From Batkoa obscura (taxonomy: Eukaryota; Entomophthoromycota; Entomophthoromycetes; Entomophthorales; Batkoaceae), in contig JASVEC010000004.1 of assembly GCA_030770535.1 (NCBI GenBank), forward strand, positions 1,054,001 through 1,118,000: DNA of 64,000 bases, given 5' to 3'. Under the pieces are notes generated by a model that saw only the letters and a list, made by a program, of their open reading frames with translations, was not told the origin of the DNA and did not search any database. The translations under genes and the position numbers were made by a program. Numbering within the stretch: position 1 is the stretch's first letter; each line of letters starts with the position of its first letter. Shown here one piece after another: positions 33,117 through 44,394 of the stretch.

Positions 33117-34148
33117 ATCTTGAGTTTGGTTTTATTATAATAAACATTTTGAATTTCAATTCGATAATTTGTTTTTTTAAGGTTGGCAATATAATTCAAA
33201 AAAACATAACAAAGTAATAGCTTTGTATAAATAATTGAATGTCTTGAAATTGTAATATTTAAATATTTTAAGTGTGGATACGATAAATGTAGAATTGTAG
33301 TATATTGTTGAACTTATGATTTTTGCTGTTCCTATTTACTAACAACCAATTTAAGCCAAGGTTAATGATGCCTTTACTGGAATAACGAAACAAATATATA
33401 AAATTCTGGTAATACTTTGTGTTAAAGCATAATCTCAAATAATTTAATATAAACACTCATTTGAATTTAGGCATTTTTAGTCATATAGCGTATACATCAA
33501 TAATATTACTATTTATCTTATTTTTTAGCTATTGCTTTAAATAGCTAATATTTTGTTACATTTTCAAAAAAAATTGAAATACATTTGTGACTGTTTTTCA
33601 ACAGTTTGTGATACTGTTTGAGTTCATAATAAATTAGACTAATATTAAAGCAGTATCTTTAGATCAAGTTTAAAAGGTATTTGACATCAAACTATAGTTA
33701 TGTATATTTCACTTATATTTTAATTGTAGTCGTTTTTTAAGATAAATAAGTTAAAAAGCATTAAAAAAATTTTATTGCTTAATGTTATCTATTCAATTTT
33801 ATAAACTTGGATGATCATTTTGTAAGACGTAACAATATATTTCTACATCACTTTTAATTTATAGAAATACAATTTACAGTAGTTGCCACAGTTGTTCAAA
33901 CAAATTGGAACTTTTTACGTATTTATTTTTGATTTTCATTATAAATTAAAAAATAAATTTATGACCATGTATTTTTGTGTTTAAGAATTTTACTAACAAT
34001 CTTTCCACTCAAATAGCGCTTAAAAGATGGAAAAAGCAATGAAACAAAAAAAACACCCTCATATGACAATATAAATTAATACAATACTATTATTAAACAA
34101 ATTTAATAACTAATTAAATACAAACTAGTCTGAAACAATATAACAAAA
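33117..34148. other. Intergenic with one MITE
   Basis: MITE copy I occupies 33961-34064. The rest is AT-rich. A 62-codon minus frame at 33268-33456 has no support. Confidence 0.55.
33961..34064 (-). mobile_element. MITE copy I, reverse orientation
   Basis: The left end is altered (ATGACCATGTATTTTTGTG) and the right end is ACACCCTCATAT. The centre AACAATCTTTCCACTCAAAT matches copies G and H closely. It ends 84 bp upstream of tRNA-Leu(CAA). Confidence 0.78.
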
Positions 34149-34230
34149 GGTGATTTGGCCGAGCGGTCTAAGGCGTCGCACTCAAGTTGCGATCTCGAAA
34201 GAGGCGTGGGTTCGAACCCCACAGTCACTA
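34149..34230 (+). tRNA. tRNA-Leu(CAA)
   Basis: This 82-nt class II tRNA has acceptor GGTGATT pairing with AGTCACT (G-U closing pair) and discriminator A. The D arm is GGCCGAGCGGTCTAAGGC, the anticodon loop CTCAAGT has anticodon CAA, and a long variable arm and T arm GTGGG-TTCGAAC-CCCAC follow. No intron is present. It is a close relative of tRNA-Leu(UAA) at 4365. Confidence 0.94.
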
Positions 34231-34774
34231 TTTTTGGTCATGATTTTAATAAACTTTCAGACTATATTAGCCTTGGTTCCTTATTTATTTCAGTTCATGA
34301 CTAATCATCGCTTATTGTTTATGATACAAACTTAAGTTATCGGTTGCTGTAGAAGATATTATTTATGTGTAAAAATCAAATATTTTTTTGTAAAAAAATT
34401 AAGCTGTAGCAATACTTTAACATCACCCATTAGATCTTTCAAGAAGAGATGATTTCTTATGAAATGACCTTACATTTGATAAATGCTACTTAAATTATTC
34501 ACCATGGTTCCTTACTTCATATATGATTTAAATATTTATAAGTGGCTTCAAATTTATTACCGTAGTAATCAATTAGTTACCAGTGTAAATTCAATTAATT
34601 TTCATGTTGAATAAACCACCTAAAATTAGATTATAGTTAGTTAATGCTACTAAAAAAATTGACTATAAATACTCATACTAAAATACTCATAATTATAAAA
34701 ACAGAAATCGAAAATTTATTAAAAATTAACTAATTTAGCATCTTGCTGGTCAAAGATACAAATCCTCTCACATA
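34231..34774. other. Intergenic, promoter of the Gly-rich secreted protein
   Basis: About 540 bp of AT-rich sequence; the only element I can support is CTATAAATA at 34663-34671, about 104 bp before the next ATG. Confidence 0.45.
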
Positions 34775-35110
34775 ATGAAACTCAACTTATTAACCATCCC
34801 ATTTTTAACCTTAAGTATCTTATCCATTCCTTTACAACTCCCACCTCAACCTCATACCGAAAATCTAGAACGTCGACAATTTGAAATGTTAGCTAGTGCT
34901 TTAGGTCCCATGATTGGTAATATTGCTAGTGGGGTAGCTAATCAAGTGGTACAAGGCATAGCTCAAGGGGGTGGTGGCGGAGGAGCAGGTAATCCATTAG
35001 GTGCTTTGATGGGTGGGGGTGGCGAAGAAGGAGGTAACCCATTGGCATCCTTAATGGGCGGCGGTGGCGGCGATATGCTATCAGGCTTATTAGGAGGATT
35101 GATGGGATAA
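34775..35110 (+). CDS. Small secreted Gly-rich protein
   Basis: The 111-residue product has a signal peptide (about 1-20) and a possible dibasic processing site (ERR at residues 31-33). An amphipathic stretch follows (MLASALGPMIGNIASGVANQ), then three Gly runs alternating with NPLGALMGG, NPLASLMGG and DMLSGLLGGLMG. There are no cysteines and no transmembrane segment. The hydrophobic-Gly pattern suggests self-assembly or membrane association, but no family is recognised. It ends 3 bp before the stop codon of the convergent kelch gene, so transcripts of the two very likely overlap. Confidence 0.68.
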   Translation: MKLNLLTIPFLTLSILSIPLQLPPQPHTENLERRQFEMLASALGPMIGNIASGVANQVVQGIAQGGGGGGAGNPLGALMGGGGEEGGNPLASLMGGGGGDMLSGLLGGLMG

Positions 35111-35113
35111 ATT

Positions 35114-36568
35114 TTATTTAGGCTTAGATAAAGGATTTGGTAATAATTTATCATCCATATCAATGTTTGGATTAATTAAAGTCTTTGAATAACGTACACT
35201 TTTATGATGTTGTAAAGTAAATAAATCTTGTTGAAATTGTAATTCATTTGATATATTATTATTTGGTTCCCATATTGGGTCTGGGGAATCCCATTCATAG
35301 ACAATATTATTGATATCATCAGATGAAGTCATAGCAGTTTCTGTTAATACTTTTTGTTGACTATTGTTATCTTTGTTTTTACGATTGTTTTTTCTTTTTA
35401 TATAAAACACTACCATCGTTACTAAGGCCAATAATAATAAAAAACTTGCTATGCAGATGATTAGTATTAAATACAAAGGCATTCCTTTAGTGGTAGTATC
35501 CGTTGATAAACTATTGACTGAAAGTGGTACAAATTCATTATTAAAAGTCAACGTGTTTTGATTTAATAATAATAGATTATTATTACTATTATTCTTTGTA
35601 TAACCAAAAGCAATAATAATATAAGGGTAGTAATTGACAATACAAGGACGATAGCCTATAAGATTATTTTCATTTAAATTGCTTATTTTGGTCCATTTAA
35701 ACTCTCTTAGATTTAAAATATAAAGTCCTTTGGAATATTGAGTATAACTGGTATCATAAATCCCACCTAACAACAACAATTCATTCTCATTTAATTGTAC
35801 TAATTTACTACCGATCCTTGGCTTAGGCAAATCTCCTTTCAAATCCACTCTTGTAAACTCATAACTAGTTGTATTTAAACTTAATAAATGATTTAAAGGT
35901 ATTAAAGTATTATTAAAATATCTACCACCTAAATAATAAATTGTATTATCTTTTTGATTTATAATTGAAGAATGATCCATTCGTTTATCTTGGTATAAAT
36001 TACTTTTCATATTTGTCCATCCTCTTTCATTATTAGAATAAATAAACAAATCTTCGTCTACCGTCATAGTGGTATTGTTTAACATACCTCCATATAAAAT
36101 AAATTTATCATCATCTTTAGGATCTTTATTCCAAGTAGCTAAATAAGGGAATAATAACTCGTCATTACTGGCTTTTAAATTACTTTTACTATCCTTTGTA
36201 AATAATTGATTTTTGGAATTGAAGAAATAGAAATTATTAGTATTATTAGCTCCAGTATTGCTTTTTTGATTTGAGCTTAAAAAATAAATATCGTTATAAC
36301 TACTACCACGAGATATTAAATTGGGATACATCATAGATATTTTATCATTAATACTTAAATAATGCCAATTATTTTCATAGATAGTGAAATTCTGGTTTAA
36401 ATTCAAATAAATAATATCTTCAAATGATTCATTGTTTAATCGTCCTCCCATATAATATATTGTATCATCAATAATCTCACATTCTCCTCCATAGAAGTTG
36501 TTAATTACTTCACTGATTGCTAATTTGGTAAAATAGCTTAGTATTGTTAATATAAAAACTTGTAACAT
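35114..36568 (-). CDS. Type I membrane protein with kelch-like repeats
   Basis: I start at 36568 rather than at the upstream in-frame ATG at 36628. MLQVFILTILSYFTKLAIS is a good signal peptide, giving 484 residues. The outer part holds about six kelch-like blades, with Gly-Gly cores such as YYMGGRLNN, ILYGGMLNN, YYLGGRYFNN, LLLGGIYDT and IIIAFGYTKN. One transmembrane helix (about 362-389, LYLILIICIASFLLLLALVT) is followed by a basic stop-transfer stretch and a 95-residue cytoplasmic tail with VYEWDSPDPIWEP. Secreted or membrane kelch propellers usually bind glycans or proteins. The tail hints at signalling or trafficking. The substrate is unknown, and no galactose-oxidase copper site is apparent. 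Confidence 0.8.
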   Translation of the reverse strand: MLQVFILTILSYFTKLAISEVINNFYGGECEIIDDTIYYMGGRLNNESFEDIIYLNLNQNFTIYENNWHYLSINDKISMMYPNLISRGSSYNDIYFLSSNQKSNTGANNTNNFYFFNSKNQLFTKDSKSNLKASNDELLFPYLATWNKDPKDDDKFILYGGMLNNTTMTVDEDLFIYSNNERGWTNMKSNLYQDKRMDHSSIINQKDNTIYYLGGRYFNNTLIPLNHLLSLNTTSYEFTRVDLKGDLPKPRIGSKLVQLNENELLLLGGIYDTSYTQYSKGLYILNLREFKWTKISNLNENNLIGYRPCIVNYYPYIIIAFGYTKNNSNNNLLLLNQNTLTFNNEFVPLSVNSLSTDTTTKGMPLYLILIICIASFLLLLALVTMVVFYIKRKNNRKNKDNNSQQKVLTETAMTSSDDINNIVYEWDSPDPIWEPNNNISNELQFQQDLFTLQHHKSVRYSKTLINPNIDMDDKLLPNPLSKPK

Positions 36569-37631
36569 TTTGTCTAAAGTTACTAATGTTATAAAAAATG
36601 TATAAAAATACAATTGACCCTTAAACATAACATTCTTTATCTACTTATTATATACAAATTGAACTCAAGCCTCAATTTTAATTATGTATGAGCATTGATA
36701 ATAACCTTAAAATTTCGAACTTATTTTCTATTTTATTAAATTCAATTATATCCTTTTTCATGTACATAATTTTAATCATTAAATTAAACTATTTTATTTG
36801 AAAATTATGAAAATATAAAGTTTTCCTTATTGCATATTATTTTTAGAATTGACGTGGCTATGGCAATGCTTATTAGGGCTTCATAAGAAACAACAGGGAT
36901 TATAGGAGCCTCGGTTGTACATTATCAGAGATGGTAGACGACTGAACGGGGACCCTGTAAAATGTTGCAGCTACTCTTTGATTGAGCCTAAAGTAGAAGA
37001 GGAAGAATTCTTTTGCCAAGATTTTGATTCAGAAATCTTGCATGATATTTGACATAAGAAAATCCAATTTGTCTATTGCATGATTTGAAACATTATAAAG
37101 ATAAATGTTTTGTTACTATTTAAATGAAATTTTAGTATTAGTTGAATAAATTTAAGTCTTTATATAATTTAATTTTAGTTTAATTAAACTTAAAAGTTAT
37201 TGTGCCTTTTTTATATCATTTTGTCAATCTTTAATAGTTTAATCAAATAATGACAATTGTATTTGGTTATTTTCAATTCGTAAATGTATGAAAAAGGTTG
37301 ATTCCTTTACAGTATGTGTCTGCAAGTAATAATTTAAGAAATATAGTTAAATTTTGATCTCTAAGGTGTGTCTATTAGCTCTATTAAAATGATAAAAAAT
37401 GAAATAAAAAACAGAGACTTATTGTATAGCTTATATTGAAACATATACCTGATAATATAACGCAAACTTAAAACAACAATTTTTTATCCCTTAAAACTTT
37501 ACTCTCAGCCATATCCTCAAAAATCAGACTAATTTTTCCAGCTCAATTTATCCACCAATCAAATTCCATTTAATATTCATGAAAAAAGCCTAATATTGAA
37601 AACCATTTTGGCTTTCCTTTAATTTTCCAAA
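36569..37631. other. Intergenic with a coding-like fragment
   Basis: Most of this kilobase is AT-rich and featureless. The exception is 36846-37051, where base composition rises and a plus-strand frame looks coding; it is listed separately. Confidence 0.5.
36846..37051 (+). pseudogene. Orphan coding-like fragment of unknown origin
   Basis: One plus frame reads LTWLWQCLLGLHKKQQGL, a TAG at 36906-36908, then EPRLYIIRDGRRLNGDPVKC followed by CSYSLIEPKVEEEEFFCQDF and a stop at 37049-37051. The TAG could be part of an intron acceptor (ATTATAG), which would make the second part a real exon of about 140 nt. The residue mix (Trp, Cys, acidic runs) and lower A/T content set it apart from its surroundings. 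I recognise no family and see no convincing partner exons. Confidence 0.35.
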
Positions 37632-39024
37632 ATGAGCAATCCAACTTCTACAGTGGATGAATTAAGTACCGAAGCCACCTTACGATTGACATTACAAAAT
37701 GAAATCAATGAATTAATGAGTACCGGTATTCAATATTATCAACAAAAAAAATTTGAAGCTTCAGTAACTTATTTATCTCAAGGAGTGGCTTTAATGTAAG
37801 TTTTTAAATAACTAATCGATTGATTGTTATTGAATTAATTGAAATAAATAACATTTCACTTGAAACTAATTTTTGATTTCAGTGAACAAGTATATGGTCC
37901 AGTATCATTAATGAATGCTGATGCTTTAGTAAAATATGGAAGAGCATTACTTGAAAATGCGGTTATGAATACAGCCGCTTTAGGTGATAAAAAAGCAGAA
38001 GAAAGCACCATCGATAATCCAACAAATCTAGATAGTGTAAAAGTAGAAGATGAAGAAGTATCTGAATATAGTGGTTCCGAAGAAGAAGGTTCCGAAGAAG
38101 AGTTACCTGACATGCGAGGAAAGTTCTTTAGTTTTGGTGCAGATATGGATTTAGCTGAATTAGAAAATGAACAACCTGAAGAAAATAGAGTACCCGAACA
38201 AGAAGTCGAAGAAGAGGATGATTTTTCCTTAGCTTGGCAAGCTTTGGATTCAGCTAGAGTTATTTATGAAGAGTACATTGAAAAAAAAGAAAGCGGTAAT
38301 GAAGCACCTGTGCAATGTAGTTCAACTACAATAATTGAAGATAATAGTAATACAAAATTACATAATATTCGTATCAAATTATTTGAAGTTTATTTAATAT
38401 TGGGTGATGTTTCCTTGGAATCAGGTATGCCTTTTTTTATTTTATTAATTTTTGTTTATCAAAAATAACATATAGAAAATTTTGAACAAGCATTAAATGA
38501 ATACCGATCTGCTGTAGTTGTTCAATATACTTGCTTAGAACCACATGATCGACGATTTGCAGAAGCTCATTATAAGATAGCGGTAGCTTATGAATATTTA
38601 AATAAAACAAAAGAGGCCAAAGAAGTATTATCAACAGTATTAGATATCTTAGATTCACATATAGAGACATTAAATGAAAATCAAAAGGAAGAACTTGTTG
38701 AATGTAAACAATTAACTAAAGAAATTAATGATAAGGTAAGTTTTTTAAATTTTTTAAATTATTAAGTGGATCAGATTTTAAAATATAAATTATTGATTTC
38801 TTCTTTAGATAGCTGATTTAGATCATGAAGAAAGTTTACCAGAGGCAGTAACTCAAATGGCAAAAGAAATCTTTGCTAAAGAATTTGAATTTCAAGGTCC
38901 ACAAGAAAATGCTATTCCAATTAATCAATTAGTTAAACGTAAATTACCAACAAATGAAGATATTAAAGAAAGTAATGCAAATGATAATACAAAAAATAAT
39001 GAGATTAAAAAGCACAAAAATTAA
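37632..39024 (+). CDS. HIF1: NASP/Hif1/Sim3-type histone chaperone (SHNi-TPR)
   Basis: Four exons (37632-37795, 37883-38424, 38476-38735, 38809-39024) encode 393 residues. A first TPR helix pair lies near 30-60 (GIQYYQQKKFEASVTYLSQG). A Glu/Asp/Ser-rich acidic insert with GSEEEGSEEELPD interrupts the second TPR, as in the NASP family. The SHNi-TPR block covers about 205-265 (ENFEQALNEYRSAVVVQYTC, then PHDRRFAEAHYKIAVAYEYL). NASP proteins bind histones H3-H4 and feed them to deposition or acetylation factors in cytosol and nucleus. The first intron is 87 nt, long for this window. The C-terminus is Lys/Asn-rich, possibly a nuclear signal. Confidence 0.9.
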
Positions 39025-39135
39025 AAAATATATAAAAAAATATATAAAAAATATAAATTAATAAAATCAAATAAAAATTCAAATTGTTTGCTTTTTATTT
39101 TAAATATCTTTTTAGTACAATAATAACTTAAATTT

Positions 39136-40676
39136 TTATTCTTTTTCTTGCTTTGTTGGTACCTTTGTAAGTTTAGGTAATAACTCGGGGGCAGTTGGAT
39201 GGGGTTCTAATTGAAAATAAGGGTGGGAAATAGCCTAAAGAAATAGAAAGTAAATAGTAGTTAACTCAATATTTTTAAATATTTACTTCGGTAGCTGTAA
39301 TTCTTTTCATTGGGTCAAATAAAAACATAGATTCCATAAGTTCCAATGCTTCATTAGTAGCTGCTTTAAAGATCATTTTAAATGGTGTCTTTTGAATAGG
39401 TTCATGTTTTAAATAATGTTTTAATTGTGTTCTACCCTAAATAGTTGACATATTAATAAAAACATTCGATAATAATAATAAACATTCCAAAACTTAATTA
39501 ATAAAAATAAAATATTAATTTAAAACCTACCGGCCAATCTTCATCAGTAGGAGTACCTAAAGCAGAATAAATAGTATCCAATTGTTGGAGCTCTGATTCC
39601 CCTGGAAGGAATGGAGTACGTAACATAAGTTCAGCAAATATACAACCAACAGACCACATATCAATACCAGTGCCATAACTTGTAGCTCCATAATATAATT
39701 CCGGAGCTCGGTACCAACTATCAATTTTTTGTTAATTCTTGAAATTAAGTACATGAAAGTGTTGTTGTTACCTTGTTACTACTTGTGAGGTCATTGGATA
39801 CGGCTCTCCAAATTCTCTAGCTAAACCAAAATCAGCTAATTTTAACACACCATCACCAGCTAATAATAAATTGTTGGGTTTTAAATCCTAAATAGAAGAT
39901 TCAATATAAATAAATCATACAATAATAATAGTCATATAATAATAATATTAAAACTTACTCTATGTAAAATATTATTATCATGACAAAATTCTAAACCTCT
40001 CAAAGTCATTAACATCCAAGATTTAATATCCGATGGCATAAATACTAAATTTTTATCTTTTATAACTTGCTCTAAATCCGATTCCAAATATTCTAAAATT
40101 AAGTTTAAACTAGTTTTATGCATGTAAACTTCAATTAACTAGAAAAACAAAAATAAGAATTTAATTAACTAAAATAAATAAATAAATAGATAAAAATGAT
40201 GTTAATACTTACTTCAATAATATTTGGATGAGATAACTCTTTTAAACATTTAATTTCTCTAATAGAGGATATATCTAATCCATTTTGCATTTCTTGAACT
40301 TTAATCTTTTTAATAGCTACTTTTCTACCAGTAATTTTTTGTTTCCCTAATAATAATAAAACTTTATTAATAACTATTTTATATCTTTCTTTTGTCTTCA
40401 CTTACCCAAATAAACCACAGCATAAGTACCTTCACCTAACTTTCTATCTTTTAAATAACCTTCTTCTTCATCGTGATCTGAGTTATATAGCTCTTCTTTA
40501 TTAATGGTAACTGATTTATTATGATCTCGACTCTCTTTTTCTTGTCGATAGGTATCTTCCATATCTTCAGTTTCACTACTAACTTCATTTTCATTGATTT
40601 GAGTGATGTCATCTAGCCCAATTTCATATTCTTTTAAAGGATCTTCCAAGTTTTTAGTTAAATTTGGGGAACTCAT
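39136..40676 (-). CDS. KIN28: CDK7/Kin28-type TFIIH cyclin-dependent kinase
   Basis: Seven minus-strand exons (40676-40406, 40346-40213, 40138-39959, 39887-39772, 39717-39531, 39436-39287, 39234-39136) encode 378 residues. An acidic 78-residue extension precedes the kinase. Visible motifs are the Gly loop [13 protein letters not shown] (80-92), catalytic Lys103, the [10 protein letters not shown] helix (112-121), HRDLKPNN (194-201), DFG (214-216) and the T-loop [10 protein letters not shown] with candidate phosphosite Thr228. NGLDxSxIRE and the T-loop favour CDK7/Kin28, which phosphorylates the RNA polymerase II C-terminal domain within TFIIH. The exon 4-5 junction gives Ser234 where VVTRWYR kinases have Arg. 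The upstream ATG at 40775 would add a basic, unconserved stretch, so I prefer 40676. Confidence 0.88.
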
Positions 40677-40815
40677 TTTTTTTTGATATTTGAAATCAAA
40701 ATAATCAAAAAATAAGCAAGTGTGTTTATAATTCCATTTCCTTAAAATATAAAATTTGAATTTTGTTTGCATCACTTTGAAATTTTTTTATCTTTTTTTT
40801 TAAATAGTTTTTAAA
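40677..40815. promoter_or_regulatory. Short bidirectional promoter between CDK7 and PIG-T genes
   Basis: Only 139 bp separate the two divergent ATGs, so the genes must share or overlap promoter sequence. The interval has long T runs (poly dA:dT tracts) and no clear TATA box, as is common at divergent housekeeping promoters. Confidence 0.5.
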
Positions 40816-42607
40816 ATGAAACAAATTCAATTGATACTAATATTTATCTTTCAATTATTAGTCATTCAATCTCAATTCAATGAAAAGTTAACAATTAATA
40901 AGTTAAATAATCGATATACATTATTAAATTTAAATTTACAATTAATTGATAATTATCCCACCACAAGTAATTTCCATCTTCTTCCTACTAATTCTTATTA
41001 ACCATCTTTTTCGTTTAGCTACCGGTATTAACAAATATAATTTAATCCGCCGATCCCTTAGCGAAATCATATTACAAAATCAAATCTCAGAATTAGATTT
41101 AAAATTCAGTCGAGGGGTTTGGAATAGTATCCATTATGGCTCAGCAAAGAAAGATTATAGTATCAGTAACTCAGGAGTACAATTAGTAACTTGGTTCAAT
41201 ATTACTAATAATAAAGAGTTTGATGAAAAATGGGAACAAACAACTAGTTCTTTATCGGGTATGTTTTGTACAGCATTGATGAAGTTTAATAGTAAATTAA
41301 GTACAGTGAAACCAAAATTTTGTTTTCAAAGGGAGGAAAAAGAGGGATTAGAAAAAATTAATGAAAGTAAGTAAAAACAGGTTTTTATTTTATTTATTTA
41401 TTTTGAATTAATTTTTTATTTATAAAATAAATAGATGTAGGCTTTTTACATATTTCGGAAGATATATGTACTGAAAATTTAAGACCCTTTATTAATTTAT
41501 TACCTTGTAAAAATAAATTTGGATTAGCTAGTTTATTAGCACCCAAATTAATTTATGATACTAAATATCATTCAATGAGAATTAATAGTAAAACTGTTTG
41601 TTTGGTAAGTTAAAAAATTTAATAATAATAATAATTATTTATTTATTCTTTTATTTTTACTTTTATTTTTTAGAAAGAAAAATGTAATAATATTGATGAT
41701 TATAATTTAAAATTACATTTGACGTTAACTTTGGTATTTGATACGAGTTTAAAATTCAATAATAATGGAGAAAGTATTGAGTTAAGTAAATTTATTAATA
41801 ATGAGTTTAAAGATTGTAAATTATCTACTAAGAGTGAACTTATAATTAATGATAATATATATAATTTAAAACAAGATAGTGAAAAACAAAGTATTAAAGA
41901 TTTAATAATTTATAATAATAATAATAATAATAATAATCAAATAACAATTCAACGAAAAATTATAGATTTAAATAATTTACATGGAACAATAGAGATTGAA
42001 ATACAAAATCAGAGTAATGAATTTATTTGTGGAGTTTATTTACAGAATTTACCATGGATATTACAACCGTATTTATCCTCTATGAAAATGGCAATTAACG
42101 GAAGAGAATTTAAATCAATTGATTTTAATCAATTGAATAATTTCAATAAAACAATAACAAATATAATTAATTTATCTTATCAACCAGCTAAAGATCAAGA
42201 ATATTTATCTAGTTTAGAATTGAAATTAAATTTAAAATCGAAATCAAAAATTACATTAAGATTTAATTTTATTGCTAAATTTTTATCAATTAATCAATAT
42301 CATCCAGATTCTCAAAAAGGGTTTTCTATTAGGTAATTCTATTTATTATTTATTATTTATTATTTATTATGTACTAATTCCTTTTTATTCTAGTGCTGGT
42401 ATTTTTACCGTATTAAATAATAATAATAATAACCTTAATCCTTATTATTACACTACAAATTTAATATTGTTTTGGCCTACCCCAGATTTTTCAATGCCAT
42501 ATAATGTAGCTACTTTTACGTGTACAATCTTTGCATTATTATTTGGAGCCATATTTAATGCCATTCATAGGGAATTTTATTTGATTGAAAAAGTAAAACA
42601 AAATTAA
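40816..42607 (+). CDS. GPI16: GPI transamidase subunit PIG-T/Gpi16
   Basis: Five exons (40816-40966, 41019-41366, 41435-41604, 41674-42332, 42394-42607) encode 513 residues. The product has a signal peptide (1-20), a luminal domain with LIRRSLSEII, ISELDLKFSRGVWN and TSSLSGMFC, the diagnostic ENLRPFINLLPCKNKFGLAS, and a C-terminal NLILFWPTPDFSMPYNVATF before one transmembrane helix (about 485-507). PIG-T is the large luminal subunit of the ER complex that swaps the C-terminal signal of precursors for a GPI anchor; its lumenal Cys bonds the catalytic subunit. The 52-nt first intron restores a frame that otherwise breaks. An Asn run (codons from AAT) lies near residue 300. The protein is somewhat shorter than yeast Gpi16. 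Confidence 0.9.
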
Positions 42608-42769
42608 ATAAATATAGTAAATATAACAAAAATAATTGTAAGCTTTATAAAAAGTTATTATTATTGTTATTATCATTGTTATTATTATTATTCAATTTCA
42701 ATTTCTGAAATGGATAAGAGCTAGTTAATAATATTTTAATAAGCTTAATATTTTATAATTGCAATAGAT

Positions 42770-44394
42770 TCAAGTTACCGTATCACAATAGGGACATTTA
42801 CCAAACCAAACATGATAACTTTGTCTTGAAGTAGGTAAATGTTTAATAGCCTATATTTCAACAATTCATTATTAAAATTTAGCTATTATTAATATAAAAT
42901 TACTTGTAATAAACATTGATGATGATAAATTTTATTACAATAATTATTACTACAAACAAAAGTTGGGGCTTGAGATTTATCTAATTTTGTTAAATATTCT
43001 TCTGAATTTATTTCTTCTTCATTTAAATAACTAATTTCAGTTTTATAACAATAACAGATGCCACATTCAATAGTAGGTTGACCATTATTTGTTGTAATTG
43101 TACGTTGAAATTGAAAATCAATTTGTAATATCTGTATTAAATTCTTATAAACAGTAAGTGAAGTATCCCTATAATTTAAAAAAAGGTCAATTAATTTTAT
43201 AATATAATATAAATATAATATAATATTAAAACTTCACTTACCATTTCTCTACATTCTCTTTTAATTTTTGATTCCATTTAACTATTTTATTACCAAAAAA
43301 TAGAATCTTTGGTAAATTAAAAGGTTTTAATGGGGTAATTTCAACTTGTAAAAAACTTAATTCTTCAATTTGTATTCTTCTAATACAATCTTTAGTCGTA
43401 ACTGGATCTGGTTCAATTATTTTACAATTATCATCTAATTCTTGTAAGATTCTATAAAAGTCAGTGTAACTAAAAATTAACTAAATGTGTTAATAATATT
43501 ATCATTTATAATTTAATAGATAACTAAAATTTACTTGTTTAACTTTCGGTAATATTAATTCAAACCATAATTGCTGTTCATTTTGTTTACAAATATTATT
43601 CAATGCTAACATCTGTTGATTATATTTAGGTAAATTGATATAAATTACTGGTGGTAATTTTGGATATTCTGAATTTATTTCTACTTGTATTAAAAATAAT
43701 TTATTAATATATCTATAATATAATATATTATTTTTATTAGTATTATTGTTTATTTAATATTGAATTTAATTACTCAAATTCAAATTGAAATTTATTAAAT
43801 TGTTGATTTAAATTAACTATTTTATTCCAACCAATAAATTCCAATTCATTGACTAAAATTGGTAAATAACTTGGTAATTGTCTTCTACTTGAAGTTATAT
43901 GTTCTATTGAATCATTCTGTTTTAATAATATTATATCTGAGTTCCTTTTTTGATACTAAAATTAATCAAATAATTAAATATATATTAATATATAAATTGA
44001 ATATTTAATATTACTATCTCATTTTCTATTTCTTTCCAAAATAAATCCAAATTATTATGTTGTTTTAATTTCTATATTTTTCATTTTAAGTGTTAATTAT
44101 TATTCAATTTACTAAACTTACAATTTCCACAATATCATTATAAGGTTCTAATAATACCTTTAATTCATCATCGAATGTAAACTTAATTCCCAATTGATTT
44201 AATGTTTTATGATTGTTTTCATTATATTCTTCAGTTAATTGAACTTGTAAGTAATATTCATGATCCTAAAAAGTTAAAGATTAAGATATTTACAATATAA
44301 ACTTAAAAAAATTCAAAAACATTACAAGTAAACAAATAAAGCCATGCCATCTCGTCAAGTCAATATTGGCGGGTAATAAAGTTTTAGAAAACAT
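42770..44394 (-). CDS. FANCL: FANCL-type E3 ubiquitin ligase (Fanconi anaemia core)
   Basis: Eight minus-strand exons (44394-44326, 44265-44122, 44071-44015, 43955-43774, 43712-43535, 43480-43242, 43168-42904, 42850-42770) encode 404 residues, close to the 375 of human FANCL. The N-terminal and central parts resemble the ELF and double-RWD regions (LPKYNQQM, ELDDNCKIIEPDP, FFGNKIVKWN). The last 80 residues form a RING/PHD-like domain. Its ligands are Cys325, Cys328, Cys362, Cys367, His372/373, Cys375, Cys397 and Cys400. FANCL hallmarks are ECGICY, YHHQCLLQ and LPTSRQSYHVWFGKCPYC. FANCL monoubiquitinates FANCD2/FANCI in interstrand-crosslink repair. The sequence ends directly after the domain. 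Confidence 0.88.
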
